From Nodosilinea sp. LEGE 07088 (GTDB lineage Bacteria; Cyanobacteriota; Cyanobacteriia; Phormidesmidales; Phormidesmidaceae): a stretch of DNA of 64,000 nt. The DNA lies in NCBI RefSeq assembly GCF_015207395.1, contig NZ_JADEWX010000001.1, positions 93,397 through 157,396 on the forward strand, written 5' to 3'. Below, piece by piece: positions 33,170 through 42,894 of the stretch. A model generated the notes under the pieces. It saw nothing but the letters and a program-made list of their open reading frames with translations. It did not search any database and was not told the DNA's origin. The first letter of the stretch is position 1, and the number at the start of each line of letters is the position of its first letter. The position numbers were made by a program, and so were the translations under genes.

Positions 33170-34879
33170 TTAACTGAGATAGTTCATAGGGTTCTGGGGC
33201 TGGCCGTTCTGGCGCACCTCAAAGTGCAAATGCGGCCCTGTTGACCAGCCCGTGCTGTTGGCGCGACCGACCGGCTCGCCTTGGGCGATGATGTCGCCCG
33301 CTTGCACGAAAAAGCCTTGCAGATGGGCGTAGTAGGTCTCTACACCATTGCCGTGGTTGACGACGACGAGCCTGCCGTAGCCGCTGGTGAGAGAGCCACT
33401 AATGCCCGCGAAGGTGACCTGTCCGCCGTCAGCCGCTCGAATGATGGTGCCGGTGGGGGTGCCAAAATCGGTGCCGCTGTGGAGACGGCGATCGCCATGG
33501 ATTGGGTGAGTGCGATAGCCAAAACTACTGGTGATGCCATAGCCCGGTGCCGGGTGAATGAATCGTCCAGTAGCGGTGCCGGGCGATCCTGAACCTCTGG
33601 CAGCAGGCGCTGGCGTGGGCCTCGTTTCCCCGGTCTGCGGGTCGATTCCTTTTGCCGCTGCAACGTCGGCTGAATCGGTGGTCGAAAGGCCTTCCTTGAT
33701 TTGTCCCAAGAAGACCATGCCTTCTTCCTGCACCGGTAGCCAGGGAATGGGGCCGATGAAATAGGGAGTACAGCCCAAGTCCATAAACAGGTTGCGGACG
33801 CACATGCGGAAATACAGCCCGGTTTCAGCGGTACCGGAGGCCTCATCGGTCTCTAATACCGCCACCTTGAACGCATTGCCAAAGGGATGGCGACCGGTGG
33901 GTTCAACCCCGCCGTTGGCGGCGGCCAAGGCTCCGCGCCCGCCGCGCACCTGTTGGTACTTGCCGGAGACCCACTGGGTGCCTTCCACCAGCGTGGGTTG
34001 CCCGATTTCCAGGTGGGCGCAGTCAGCGTCACAGGGGACATTGAACCCCTCCACATAGCTGCCGCTGATAGTGTTGGTGCGATCGCCTTCCGCCGGGCCA
34101 AACACCACATCCACCTGGCCCACCACCACGCCCTGCTCCACGATGGGATTAGGAAAATTGGCGAATGGGACATCGGCGAGACCCGGTACCTGATCGATAA
34201 CCGACTGCTGCCAGTCGCGGAAGCGTTCCAGCGGAGCCTCCATCAACCCCGGAATATCAGCCAGTCCGTACTGCTCCAGGTTGAGGTCTTTCAGACTGAT
34301 TGATGCCAAGACCTCATCTTGGAGCACCTCGGCGATCGCGGTTTGCGGGTCTACTTCTCCCCTGAGCAGATCGGCGATCGGAGCCACAGACTCCACAGGA
34401 CGGTTGGCCAAATCCGGCACCGCCTGCACCAAGTCCCCCAGGGTTTGCCAGGCCACCAGGGCAAAATCCGCCAGCCGCAGGGCAGGCCAATCCAGCCCTA
34501 CCAAAGCCGCGATCTCATACAGCGAGAACTGCTGGAGTTGAAAGCTCTCCTGAAAATCGCCCAGCTGCATATACTGATCAGCGGTTTGACCGGCCTGCCA
34601 GACCCGCGACGGGTCGTAGCCCAGTAGACGGATCAGATCCGCTGGAGCCTCGAAGGAACCTGACTCCAGCACCGCAGGCAGGGTGCGCAAGGTAATTTGC
34701 ATCCAGTCGGGCTTGGTGCCTAAGATCTGATCTTGAATCACGGGTACAGGTGACCCCGGCTGGAGGCTGGAATGGGCCGGTTGCACCTGCCAGCCATGGA
34801 GCGCGATCACCAAAATGAGAACAAAAATCCCGATCACAGGCCGCCATGGCCGCCTGCGCCTGAAAGAATATTGGTTCAT
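33170..34879 (-). CDS. M23-family peptidase of the transfer system
   Basis: A 569-residue exported peptidoglycan hydrolase. After a signal helix (about 14-30) comes a long helical and mixed region of unknown role (about 40-330), then a linker (PTPAPAARGSGSPGTATG). The C-terminal LytM/M23 domain (about 450-569) has the zinc motifs HSGTDFGTP and GPHLHFEVR and the connecting NHGNGVETYYAHL. It would open the cell wall for assembly of the conjugation channel, the job done by VirB1 transglycosylases elsewhere; no such transglycosylase is seen. The cysteine-containing middle (CDADCAH, FRMCVRN) is typical of exported proteins. Confidence 0.85.
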   Translation of the reverse strand: MNQYSFRRRRPWRPVIGIFVLILVIALHGWQVQPAHSSLQPGSPVPVIQDQILGTKPDWMQITLRTLPAVLESGSFEAPADLIRLLGYDPSRVWQAGQTADQYMQLGDFQESFQLQQFSLYEIAALVGLDWPALRLADFALVAWQTLGDLVQAVPDLANRPVESVAPIADLLRGEVDPQTAIAEVLQDEVLASISLKDLNLEQYGLADIPGLMEAPLERFRDWQQSVIDQVPGLADVPFANFPNPIVEQGVVVGQVDVVFGPAEGDRTNTISGSYVEGFNVPCDADCAHLEIGQPTLVEGTQWVSGKYQQVRGGRGALAAANGGVEPTGRHPFGNAFKVAVLETDEASGTAETGLYFRMCVRNLFMDLGCTPYFIGPIPWLPVQEEGMVFLGQIKEGLSTTDSADVAAAKGIDPQTGETRPTPAPAARGSGSPGTATGRFIHPAPGYGITSSFGYRTHPIHGDRRLHSGTDFGTPTGTIIRAADGGQVTFAGISGSLTSGYGRLVVVNHGNGVETYYAHLQGFFVQAGDIIAQGEPVGRANSTGWSTGPHLHFEVRQNGQPQNPMNYLS

Positions 34880-34901
34880 GGCTTTAACCTGAGTGGAGAA
34901 C

Positions 34902-35630
34902 CTAGAGAGCGGTAGAGTTCAAAGGCGGGTCATCGCGGGCACTGGCCCCCCACTCCGCCAGGCGGGTTATCAGCTCAGGAGAAACCCCGGCTTGCGCTGC
35001 GGCGGCAGGCACGGCGAGGCCACCCTGGGCCAGCCGCAAAAAGGTTTGCAGCCGATTCCACAAGTCCTGGTTTTGAGCGATCAGTCCTCTGGATTCAGCT
35101 ACCTGAAGCCCTCGGCGCACATCCCCTGGCCCCAGGAGCGGATGGATAGGGGAGGTGGGGTTGACCACAACGGTGTGGTAGTCGGGCTCGCCTGTACCAA
35201 AGGCGATGCGGAATTCGTAGAGGCGGCGATCTCCTCCAGATGTCTCAGTGATCACCGTCAGCAGTGTGCCGCTGGCCCTGGGCAGATTCTCGAAAGACAG
35301 CCCTTGAACTCGTCTCAGATGAACGACGGAGGGCCGCCCCGAGACACAGCCTGAGTCCGCAACGGTGGGGCAGAGCGGTTCGTCAAAATCCAGGGCCACT
35401 CGGGACGGATCATCGATCCACACCCGCACAATGCTTTCATTCGTTGGAATAAAGCTCAGGTTGGTGCCATAGCCGGGCCACAGGTGGATGACCGGGGACT
35501 GGCTGCCAGTTAATCCTTGGGCATGGCTGGCAGAAACGGAATAGGCTGACTGGGCTTGGGCGGGGTGGGAGGAGATACCTGCTAGAGAAAGTGCCCCAAT
35601 CACAATCCAGGGAGTCCAAGGTGTTTTCAT
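34902..35630 (-). CDS. VirB9/TraK-like outer-membrane channel component
   Basis: A 242-residue exported protein (signal peptide 1-27 ending AQA). The sequence VIHLWPGYGTNLSFIPTNESIVRVWIDDP looks like the N-terminal domain of VirB9/TraK proteins, which read out as beta strands with a conserved trigger on metal-free secretin-like folds. A cysteine pair (CPTVADSGC) follows. The helical C-terminal part (about 175-235) is unlike a classical VirB9 tail. Placement 3' of the VirB10-like gene, with a 4-bp overlap, supports the role. Assignment is by context and pattern, so only moderately certain. Confidence 0.6.
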   Translation of the reverse strand: MKTPWTPWIVIGALSLAGISSHPAQAQSAYSVSASHAQGLTGSQSPVIHLWPGYGTNLSFIPTNESIVRVWIDDPSRVALDFDEPLCPTVADSGCVSGRPSVVHLRRVQGLSFENLPRASGTLLTVITETSGGDRRLYEFRIAFGTGEPDYHTVVVNPTSPIHPLLGPGDVRRGLQVAESRGLIAQNQDLWNRLQTFLRLAQGGLAVPAAAAQAGVSPELITRLAEWGASARDDPPLNSTAL

Positions 35631-37114
35631 AGCGCCACCGTTTGATTCACGTACACGTCGACCTCAGTGCCTGGTGGCAAATACCAGACAACAGGGCGAT
35701 TCAAGATTTCGTCTAGGGCCGCCTGATTGCGTGCTTCCATCTGCCCCGAGAGCTGCTCAAACGCGCCTTCAAGAATCCCAGCCAGAAGATTAGGCTCCCC
35801 AGTGTCCTGGGTGATCGCGCTGCTTCCAACAGAGGTAATGACCGAGGAGGTCTTGGGCCGATTCACCAACCCTGCCGCCCGAGATAACCCGGCCATGGCT
35901 GCCATCGTGGCATCCATGCGAGCGATATCCATCCCTGGGTCGTCATACTTCTGAGCGATCAGGGGAGTGCCCTCTACTCCGCGTAGTTGAACAGCTCCAG
36001 CGGACAGCGGAATCTCCTGACCGGCCTGAATGAAGGAAACCACCGCCAGCTGCGCCAGGCCACTGTCCGCCACCGAGGTCACCTGTGCCACCAGCGACGT
36101 GTCTGCCGGTAAGCCGATCTCTCCATTGGCGGTCAGCAAGGGTTCTGTCAGCTGCACCACGAACTGGGGGCTATCTGTCTCCGCCGCCCAGATCAACGGC
36201 GTTTCTAGTACGGCTGGGGCCTGGGTTCCAGTCAGCAGCAGGGGCGATGTTGGGAGCAATGCCACCGGCTGGCCCTGGAGAATGGCCGTTTCTTCGGCAT
36301 GGTTGATGTTTCGGGATGGAGGTGGTGTGCTGACTTGAGCCACTGACGCGGGGACGGGCGTTGGAGCTGCTGTGACTAGAGGTGCAGAAGGTTCCTGCGC
36401 CAAAGGACTACCCTGTCCGTAGCTCCCCAAATGGGACAGCGCTAGCCATCGTTCCGTTGGATCGATGACGGGTTGGGCCACCGGTTGGGACACGATGGGG
36501 CGAGCTGAAACAGCAGGGGAGACTGGAGCTGGCCGAGGCGGTAGCGGTGCTGGGGCGGGTCGCGCTGCAACAGGCTGAGGTGGTCGTGCCGGGGGTGGAG
36601 GCGCGGGAGAAAACTCTGGGGCTTCTCTGGCGGTTGGCGCTTCCGGTTGGGCCGTAGGCTCTTCATTGGCCAAAGCTTCTAGTTCAGCCTGCTGACGCCC
36701 CATCGCTAAATCAGTCAGCAGCTGGCCCCGGTCATCGGTAGCACTCACCTCAGTTTCTTCGACCATAGGGTCTGGAAAATCGGCTTGCACCTCCTCAGCC
36801 GGTGGAGAGTCATTTTTCATCACCCCGCTGGTGAAGACCGCTAAAACCCCGATCACTAAACCCGTTCCAGCGGCGACAACACCCAGCTTGGTGAAAGGGT
36901 TAGCCGCCAGGGATAGCTTGGGCTTGCGATCGCGTAAGGCCTGCCCGTCAATATCCTCAGCATCTAGAAGGGGTTCTGGATCAGAAGCAGCGACAGTAGG
37001 TGCAACTGGATAATCAGCAGCCTGTTCTTCGGTAGCGGCAGGTTCTGGTAGGTGTAGTCCCACCAAGTCGGCCATCTCTTGGTCATCCCACAGATTGTTC
37101 GGTGTCGTCATCAC
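35627..37114 (-). CDS. VirB10/TrbI-like channel protein
   Basis: A 495-residue protein with cytoplasmic N-terminus, one membrane helix (about 75-95), a long proline/alanine-rich periplasmic span (about 160-275) and a C-terminal VirB10-type domain (about 320-495). That domain includes LIWAAETDSPQFVVQLTEPL and ends RPVVWYLPPGTEVDVYVNQTVAL, the usual finish of TrbI/VirB10 proteins. It bridges inner and outer membranes in the secretion channel. It overlaps both neighbours by 4 bp. Confidence 0.85.
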   Translation of the reverse strand: MMTTPNNLWDDQEMADLVGLHLPEPAATEEQAADYPVAPTVAASDPEPLLDAEDIDGQALRDRKPKLSLAANPFTKLGVVAAGTGLVIGVLAVFTSGVMKNDSPPAEEVQADFPDPMVEETEVSATDDRGQLLTDLAMGRQQAELEALANEEPTAQPEAPTAREAPEFSPAPPPPARPPQPVAARPAPAPLPPRPAPVSPAVSARPIVSQPVAQPVIDPTERWLALSHLGSYGQGSPLAQEPSAPLVTAAPTPVPASVAQVSTPPPSRNINHAEETAILQGQPVALLPTSPLLLTGTQAPAVLETPLIWAAETDSPQFVVQLTEPLLTANGEIGLPADTSLVAQVTSVADSGLAQLAVVSFIQAGQEIPLSAGAVQLRGVEGTPLIAQKYDDPGMDIARMDATMAAMAGLSRAAGLVNRPKTSSVITSVGSSAITQDTGEPNLLAGILEGAFEQLSGQMEARNQAALDEILNRPVVWYLPPGTEVDVYVNQTVAL

Positions 37115-37845
37115 AAGTCCTCCCGTTCAAGTTCACGGATGGCATAGATTTGCAGGCCAGTTTGGCGAATGCTGTAGATGGCCTGCTCCAACGGGGTGTC
37201 GCCATCGGGCACGGCTGGTGCGGTGACGGCCTCGACAAACACCTCCCGGTTAAAGGGAATGGCTTGCCCCAGGGCATTGGCGTCGTTAAAGACATAGAGA
37301 TGGGCCACCACCGCCACTTTCCAACGCCCCTCCCCAACCACCTCGGGACTCCCAACGTGGTTGATCACCATCACCACCTGACTCGTGCCCGTGAAGACTC
37401 CCGGTGGCGTCAGTTCAGCCACCCGCTTCAAGAAGTCCTGGCGGAAGTCTTCGGAAAAAGCAAAGCTGGCCTGCCAACTGGCGGTGGCAATATTGCGTTT
37501 GCCCCGTTCCACCTCAATGGGTAGGCCAGGGTCAGCCCTGGGCTGGCTGGCCTTTTCTGCCGTGGTCGCAGGCAGGCTGCCGCTCCAGTTGAACATCAGC
37601 ACCAGGGTGTCATTGACGAAGCGTCGGATCGTCTCTGGGGTGCGCTCCCGAGAGCCCATGGTGCCCACTCGAATCGCCTGCCCGTCCTGCATTTGCACCA
37701 GGGTGGGGGCATCCTGGCGGCTGAGACGGCTCAGGGCACCGGCCTGGAGAAACAAAACCACCAGCATCACCAGCTGCAACCCCACGCTGCCCAAGACAAA
37801 CAGGGGCAGGTAGTTTGTATTGCGTTTCTCAATCAACTGCACCAT
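37111..37845 (-). CDS. VirB8/TraE-like inner-membrane component
   Basis: A 244-residue bitopic protein with a short cytoplasmic start, a membrane helix (about 12-34, LPLFVLGSVGLQLVMLVVLFL) and a periplasmic domain. ETIRRFVNDTLVLMFNW, then DFLKRVAELTPPG and a strand-rich end, are compatible with the NTF2-like fold of VirB8/TraE. The position between VirB6-like and VirB10-like genes also fits. The assignment relies on architecture and gene order rather than a signature motif. Confidence 0.65.
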   Translation of the reverse strand: MVQLIEKRNTNYLPLFVLGSVGLQLVMLVVLFLQAGALSRLSRQDAPTLVQMQDGQAIRVGTMGSRERTPETIRRFVNDTLVLMFNWSGSLPATTAEKASQPRADPGLPIEVERGKRNIATASWQASFAFSEDFRQDFLKRVAELTPPGVFTGTSQVVMVINHVGSPEVVGEGRWKVAVVAHLYVFNDANALGQAIPFNREVFVEAVTAPAVPDGDTPLEQAIYSIRQTGLQIYAIRELEREDL

Positions 37846-37868
37846 GGGATATGTCCTTATGAGTGAGG

Positions 37869-38969
37869 TCAGCGACGCACGCGGTAGGCCCGACGTCGGC
37901 CCGAGTAGCCAGGGGCACGAGCGATGCCACCCATGGCCCCCGTCCCCGCGATCACCCCAGCAGTACTGGTGAGGGCTCCAAAGACCGTCATGCCACCGCC
38001 CGACGCCAGAGCCAGAGAGAGAATGGGAGCCAGCAGGCCCAGAAAGAATGGGGCAATCAGCGGATGGGAATCCCCGGCATTGAGTACCGCCAGGGAAACC
38101 AGGCCCGAAAGGATGTTGAAACTGAGTTTGGCAATGGCCAAAGAGAAGAACCCCGTCAGCCAGGCGAACAGCGGCTTGGCCCCGACCGGCAGCAACGAGC
38201 CGCCCACGGCAAGCGGCCCCAGGGTGGCGGTCAGCAACAGCGAGGCTTCAATCAGCCACTGAAAGGCAATATGCAGCGCCATCAACAGGCCTCGGGTCAC
38301 GGTCTGAAAGCCTGAGCCCATCAGCGCTCCCCCAAACCGCAGGCCCGAGTCGAGGGGATTATCCCCGGCCTGAGCCGCCTCCAACGCACGGGACAGGGCA
38401 TTGGGATTGCCGGTTCTAGCGCGGTAGTCTTCGATAAACTCGCGGGCTTCAATCGCCGCCAGCTCAATACAATTCGCCCGCTCTTCGGGGTTTTGCAGTT
38501 CGTAGCACTGGTTGCGGCGCTGGATAATGGTCTGCTCCACCGAACCCTCTAAGACCGCCGCCTGATAGGCCTCTTGCAGCCGAATATCGGCAGCGGTGTA
38601 GGACAAGACGTCCTGGTTGACCTGGTTGATGTAGTTGCGGATGTCCAGGGTGATGGCCGCCAGGCGATCGCCGTTGTTAGAGAGCAGCACAATCACCAGC
38701 AGCGGCCAGATGAAGTCGGCGTAGGCTCGGCTGCTTTCCCCTTCCAGCATCTGCCGCGTCCACTGGGTCATGAACAAGAGCAAAGTCGCGACAGCGAATA
38801 AGACCCCGACCCGAGCCAGGGCAAAGTAAAGCCCCCCCTGAAGCACGCTCTCCCAGAGCTGGTTCCAGCTTTCGGCCACGGCTTCGGACGCGACAGCGCC
38901 GCCTTCAATGATGTCGGCGGTGTCGCGGGGGAGCTGGGCGATCAGTGAGATGGGCCAATCCAGCAGCAT
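37869..38969 (-). CDS. VirB6/TrbL-like polytopic membrane protein
   Basis: A 366-residue polytopic protein with hydrophobic segments near 45-68, 87-97, 220-250, 262-285 and 300-340. A soluble helical loop lies between (about 105-205, with C154 and C166). It ends in a basic tail (YSGRRRAYRVRR). This matches VirB6/TrbL, which forms part of the inner-membrane DNA path. Gene order (after VirB5-like, before VirB8-like) agrees. Confidence 0.75.
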   Translation of the reverse strand: MLLDWPISLIAQLPRDTADIIEGGAVASEAVAESWNQLWESVLQGGLYFALARVGVLFAVATLLLFMTQWTRQMLEGESSRAYADFIWPLLVIVLLSNNGDRLAAITLDIRNYINQVNQDVLSYTAADIRLQEAYQAAVLEGSVEQTIIQRRNQCYELQNPEERANCIELAAIEAREFIEDYRARTGNPNALSRALEAAQAGDNPLDSGLRFGGALMGSGFQTVTRGLLMALHIAFQWLIEASLLLTATLGPLAVGGSLLPVGAKPLFAWLTGFFSLAIAKLSFNILSGLVSLAVLNAGDSHPLIAPFFLGLLAPILSLALASGGGMTVFGALTSTAGVIAGTGAMGGIARAPGYSGRRRAYRVRR

Positions 38970-39009
38970 GGGGGTTCACATCCAAGTTGACGTCATGACT
39001 AACCGACGT

Positions 39010-39732
39010 CTAGAACAGACGGGCTTGGGCGCTAATTTGCAGGGTGTCAAGGGCATTACCCAGCGCTTGCAGGCGACGGGCACGGGCCTCTTGATCCAGG
39101 TTTTGAGACATGTTGGCCAGGTTGAGGTTGGTCAACTGGGCGTCCTGGCGAGATTGCAGCAGTTCTGACTGCACCGCCCCGAGAATTTCTGACTGACGCG
39201 CGTTTTGCTGCGCCATCTGCTTGATCGCCGCTTGGGTAGAGACAGCCGTCTGGGCCGAGTCAGCGTGCTGCTGCACCTGGCCGATAGTGTCCTCAATCCA
39301 GGTGATTTTGTCGCGGGTGGCGGCCTGTCCGCTCTGACCTAGCACCGCATCGACCTGGGCGCGGGTGAGCTGCCGGTCAACTTCGTTGGCGGTTTCAAGG
39401 CCTGCATAGATGCTGTCGGACTGGGCTAGATCGCCCTCCAGGATGGTTGTCAGCTCCTCTGAGATCGCTGACCGGACCCGATTGGGGTCAACCAGGCCCA
39501 GATCCCCCAGGGCGTTTTGGATCACGCCCTCTAGATCGCCAGGCAGCGGCGTGAGCAAGTCGGCAATGGTCTGCTCGATGTAGGTTTTGCTGGTCTCAAA
39601 GGCCTGGCGAAAAATGCTGAAGATATCGGTGAACGTGGTATCCACTTGCGAGGCGGCGGCAGGTCTGATCGGTGCTACTAGCAGGGTGGTAGCCAGAATG
39701 GGAACGAGGGCAGTGCGAAGGCGAGGGTTCAT
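39010..39732 (-). CDS. VirB5/TrbJ-like exported helical protein
   Basis: A 240-residue exported protein: signal peptide (residues 1-27, cut after AAA), then almost entirely helical sequence, including a long glutamine-rich coiled coil (about 140-225, with QQNARQSEILGAVQSEL). VirB5/TrbJ pilus-tip proteins have this architecture. It follows the VirB4-like gene with a 4-bp overlap. The name rests on structure prediction by eye and position. Confidence 0.65.
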   Translation of the reverse strand: MNPRLRTALVPILATTLLVAPIRPAAASQVDTTFTDIFSIFRQAFETSKTYIEQTIADLLTPLPGDLEGVIQNALGDLGLVDPNRVRSAISEELTTILEGDLAQSDSIYAGLETANEVDRQLTRAQVDAVLGQSGQAATRDKITWIEDTIGQVQQHADSAQTAVSTQAAIKQMAQQNARQSEILGAVQSELLQSRQDAQLTNLNLANMSQNLDQEARARRLQALGNALDTLQISAQARLF

Positions 39733-42542
39733 GAATGACCTCCAGTAGGTAAGGAGTTAAAAGAAGACAGGGGAACTTCAGGATGGGGATTGCGCTCGGC
39801 AAACCAGCGCTCTGTGATCGCCGAGAGGGGTTCTCCAGACTGAATCGAGAGCACCAGCAGCCGGGCAAACTCCGCCAGGCCCGTGAAGGTATCCGGGGCA
39901 TGGCGCAGCACCAAGTCTCGGGTCGCCTGCTCATCGGGGTTATTGGCCACGGCGGCCAGCTGGGCAAAGGCGGGATAGTAGCGGCAGTAGGTATAGAGGC
40001 CGTTGTTGTCCAATAACCACTGGCTGTAGATCCCCTCCCGTTTGGGAAAGAAGCTCTCGCTGGCATTGCGGCTGATGACGGTCTTGGGATATTTGAGAAT
40101 GCGCTCAAAGCTATCCACCGCCATGGGCTGAATGCGACCAATCAGGCGAGTAGTCAAGTTCTGAAAGATCTTGGCGCTGGCGGGAGATTTATGCACCGTG
40201 TCAGGATCTTGAGCCGAGATAATCACCCGAATCCCGGCCTTAGCGCCGTTGGCGCAGAGTCGGCCAATCAGGGCTCCAATTTCGTCAAACTCAAACAGAA
40301 TCGGGGCTTCATCGATGAAGAAGATGGACGCTGGGGCTTCCAGGGCTCGCCGCAGGGCAGCGGCATAAGCAGAAAGGGCCAGCACAGCAGCATCTTCTTC
40401 GTTAGATAGATTGCGCAGGGCAAAGACCAGCAGTTGCGCATCGGTCGGAAAGCTAGATGGAGCAGAGATAGCTCGCCCCACCCGGCTAGAGAGCCAGAAC
40501 CGTAGCCGCAGCTCAATCATGTTCAGGGCCGCCTCGATGTTGCCGCCCACCTGTTGCAATTCCAGCGTTTCTGGCGTGCAAAAGTCGAGGAAGTCAGCCA
40601 GGGTCGGCATTTGGCTCCAGGCTGGAGAGCCCAGTCGCCCTTCCATCGCTTCCAGGTAGCGTCGCTGAATCGGGGCATCGACAAAGAAGGCATTGAGCGC
40701 CAGCACCAAAATCGAGCGGATGGTCTGAGTCATCACCGAGCTATTGACCCCCGAACCCACAATCATGGTCAGCAGGGCCGACTCCAGGAACGACTGAAAG
40801 TCGTCGAGGCGTTCTTTGCGCTCGTCACCGGGCAGGTGACGCAAATCCGGCAGCTCGAACAGGTTGTTAGATTCGCGGGAGATGTCGAAGTAGGCCCCGC
40901 CCACCAGCTGGGTGTAGTCGGTGAAGGTCGAGGAGCCATCGGGTTTGGGAAAATCGAGCGCCACGACCGGGAAGCGGTGAGCCAGGGCCTGGGTAAGGAT
41001 GCCGGAGACCAGTACTGATTTTCCGGCTCGGGTGGTAGCAAACAGGCCCAGGTTCTGGTGCTGGTTGAACAAATCCAGGTGGATTGGCTGGCCCCCTTCT
41101 TCAGCAATCAGCTCAAAGCCACTCCTGTCGCAGGGCTGGGTCACTACCAGCGGCATCAGCCCCGGCGCTTCGCCAGTCAGGTAGAGCTGCCGCCGCCCGA
41201 AGGGGGTCGCCATCAGCGCTTCCCAGACAATGGGCAGCGTCTGGAGCCACACCTTCCAGGCGTAGTCTTGCTCGCGCTCTACCCAGGCCGGACGGCGAAA
41301 GCAGCTCTGGATATAGCGGCAGGCTTCATCCAACTGCTCCAGATCCGGTCGATGCACCAGGAATACAACGGCGGTGTGAATGGGCAGAGCCCCCTCAAAG
41401 AGTTCTTCCTGGGCCTCAATCGAGCGCTTCATCTTCAGCTCAGCGGCCACATCCACCGAGTGACTGTCTTCAGCTAACGTAGCCGTCAGGTTTGACTGCT
41501 TCAGCATCCGCTGCACGGTGGTTTTCACCAGAGTTTCGTTGGCCCGAGTCAGCTGGCAAAAGATTTCGGTATCGGCCACCGTCTCGCGGGAGAGGATCTC
41601 CCACAGGTAGCGGAGTTGGGCTGATTCACTAGCCCAGCCGCCGGGCTTTTCGAGGAACGTCAGTGGAGCCACATACCGTCCTTTAACCTTGACCCAGGTT
41701 TTTCCGGCGGTGGGCACCCCTGCCCTTGTTAGCAAGGTGGTGCTGTGAATGTCAGAGTTGACCTGCTCGTGCAGACCGTCCTGATCCAGGATGATCAACT
41801 GCGGAATGTCGATGGGGTCACTGGCGTTGAAGCGGCCCCACAGCAGGCTCCACAAATCTTGTTCACTCAGAGGCTTCACCGAGAGGCCCATCTTGGTTGA
41901 GAGCACCTGCTCCCAAAGCAAAAAGCCATCGGTAAAGGCCTTGGTGATCACCGTTTGCAGGCGCTGGTTTTTGGCCTGGCGTAGCTCCCCCGTAAACGAC
42001 TTCCACAGGGTTTCGCCCCTGCTGATCACCCTCTCGATCATGTCTTGGGCTCCTTCGGCACCGCTCTGCACGGTGTAGGTGACGTACAGCCGCAGAAACT
42101 TGGGTTTGCGCAGGCCTTGCTGGGTGAGCTGTTGGACCCTGGCCCGTTCAGCGGTGAGCAAGAACTTGAGAGCCTGGTTGGGGGCGATCTGGGTGAGCTG
42201 GGCTAGATCCTGCTGTCGCTTGCAGTCCGCCGAAAACGACCCCAGATGAATCGTCAGCCGCTCACCGTTGGGCAAATCCTTCAGTCCCGATTCCAGCTGG
42301 TCAAAGACTGTCTCCACCTGTTCATCGGTCAACGTGTTGTGAATGCCCCGGCAGTCGAAGCCAAACACAAAACAGAGGTGCTCCCGGTTCTTGCCCTTCG
42401 TGAGGACGTAGGCTCCAACCTGCCGCCCCCGCAGCTCGATTCGCAGCATAGCGGCGAGGTGGAGCGCATCTTCAAAGGGCGTCAACGTGCTGACGAACTG
42501 GTTGCCGAGCTTGAGTCGGTGTTTGCCGATGGTCTGTTTCAT
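39729..42542 (-). CDS. VirB4/TraC-like conjugation ATPase
   Basis: A 937-residue cytoplasmic ATPase that powers pilus and channel assembly. The Walker A is LFATTRAGKSVLVS near residue 500 and the Walker B SIFFIDEAPILFEF near 740. DPDTVHKSPASAKIFQNLTTRLIGR and the N-terminal half are as in VirB4/TraC. Its start lies inside the 3' end of the VirB3-like gene (71-bp overlap), with a GAGG ahead of the ATG. This is the most reliable mark of the type IV secretion system here. Confidence 0.9.
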   Translation of the reverse strand: MKQTIGKHRLKLGNQFVSTLTPFEDALHLAAMLRIELRGRQVGAYVLTKGKNREHLCFVFGFDCRGIHNTLTDEQVETVFDQLESGLKDLPNGERLTIHLGSFSADCKRQQDLAQLTQIAPNQALKFLLTAERARVQQLTQQGLRKPKFLRLYVTYTVQSGAEGAQDMIERVISRGETLWKSFTGELRQAKNQRLQTVITKAFTDGFLLWEQVLSTKMGLSVKPLSEQDLWSLLWGRFNASDPIDIPQLIILDQDGLHEQVNSDIHSTTLLTRAGVPTAGKTWVKVKGRYVAPLTFLEKPGGWASESAQLRYLWEILSRETVADTEIFCQLTRANETLVKTTVQRMLKQSNLTATLAEDSHSVDVAAELKMKRSIEAQEELFEGALPIHTAVVFLVHRPDLEQLDEACRYIQSCFRRPAWVEREQDYAWKVWLQTLPIVWEALMATPFGRRQLYLTGEAPGLMPLVVTQPCDRSGFELIAEEGGQPIHLDLFNQHQNLGLFATTRAGKSVLVSGILTQALAHRFPVVALDFPKPDGSSTFTDYTQLVGGAYFDISRESNNLFELPDLRHLPGDERKERLDDFQSFLESALLTMIVGSGVNSSVMTQTIRSILVLALNAFFVDAPIQRRYLEAMEGRLGSPAWSQMPTLADFLDFCTPETLELQQVGGNIEAALNMIELRLRFWLSSRVGRAISAPSSFPTDAQLLVFALRNLSNEEDAAVLALSAYAAALRRALEAPASIFFIDEAPILFEFDEIGALIGRLCANGAKAGIRVIISAQDPDTVHKSPASAKIFQNLTTRLIGRIQPMAVDSFERILKYPKTVISRNASESFFPKREGIYSQWLLDNNGLYTYCRYYPAFAQLAAVANNPDEQATRDLVLRHAPDTFTGLAEFARLLVLSIQSGEPLSAITERWFAERNPHPEVPLSSFNSLPTGGHS

Positions 42543-42825
42543 CGTGGGTAAACCTCAGATATCGGGCATAGCCGCGACTCCAGGTGGGAGTCGGCACAAA
42601 TTTTGCGGTGAACTTCCAACTCTGCCCCCCAGTGAGAATCCACCAGGTAGACATGCCCCAGGCGGCAATAAAACCTATGGAAATCCAGCTGAGGCTGAAT
42701 CCTCGGCCCAGCAGGTAGGACGCCCCCGTGATGCAGAACCAGGGAATGATCTGGTCTGCCGGAATGGGTCCTAACCGGGGTTGCGCCCCCAGGATGGTGT
42801 TAACGGGACGAAATTGAGATGCCAT
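42472..42825 (-). CDS. VirB3/TraL-like small membrane protein
   Basis: A 117-residue protein read from ATG 42825 (MASQFRPVNTI). A longer frame from a TTG at 42894 is possible but adds a Ser/Cys-rich stretch unlike a start. Two adjacent hydrophobic segments (about 26-42 and 46-63, separated by a glycine/serine turn) match VirB3/TraL. The C-terminal 40 residues are basic and cytoplasmic and overlap the VirB4-like gene. Position between pilin and VirB4 genes supports the call. Confidence 0.7.
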   Translation of the reverse strand: MASQFRPVNTILGAQPRLGPIPADQIIPWFCITGASYLLGRGFSLSWISIGFIAAWGMSTWWILTGGQSWKFTAKFVPTPTWSRGYARYLRFTHDETDHRQTPTQARQPVRQHVDAL

Positions 42826-42894
42826 AAGCAGCCCAGCAGTGCTGAAAGAACAATTGGAGCTGCACCCTCGATCTGAATGGCCAAACACCGACAA

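Noticed and set aside
40554..41107. Several overlapping frames opposite and within the VirB4-like gene
   Set aside because: All cover the Walker A-containing core of the ATPase and have shadow-type composition.
42826..42894. Extended VirB3-like start at TTG 42894
   Set aside because: The added residues are Ser/Cys-rich and unlike a VirB3 N-terminus; ATG 42825 gives the usual two-helix layout.
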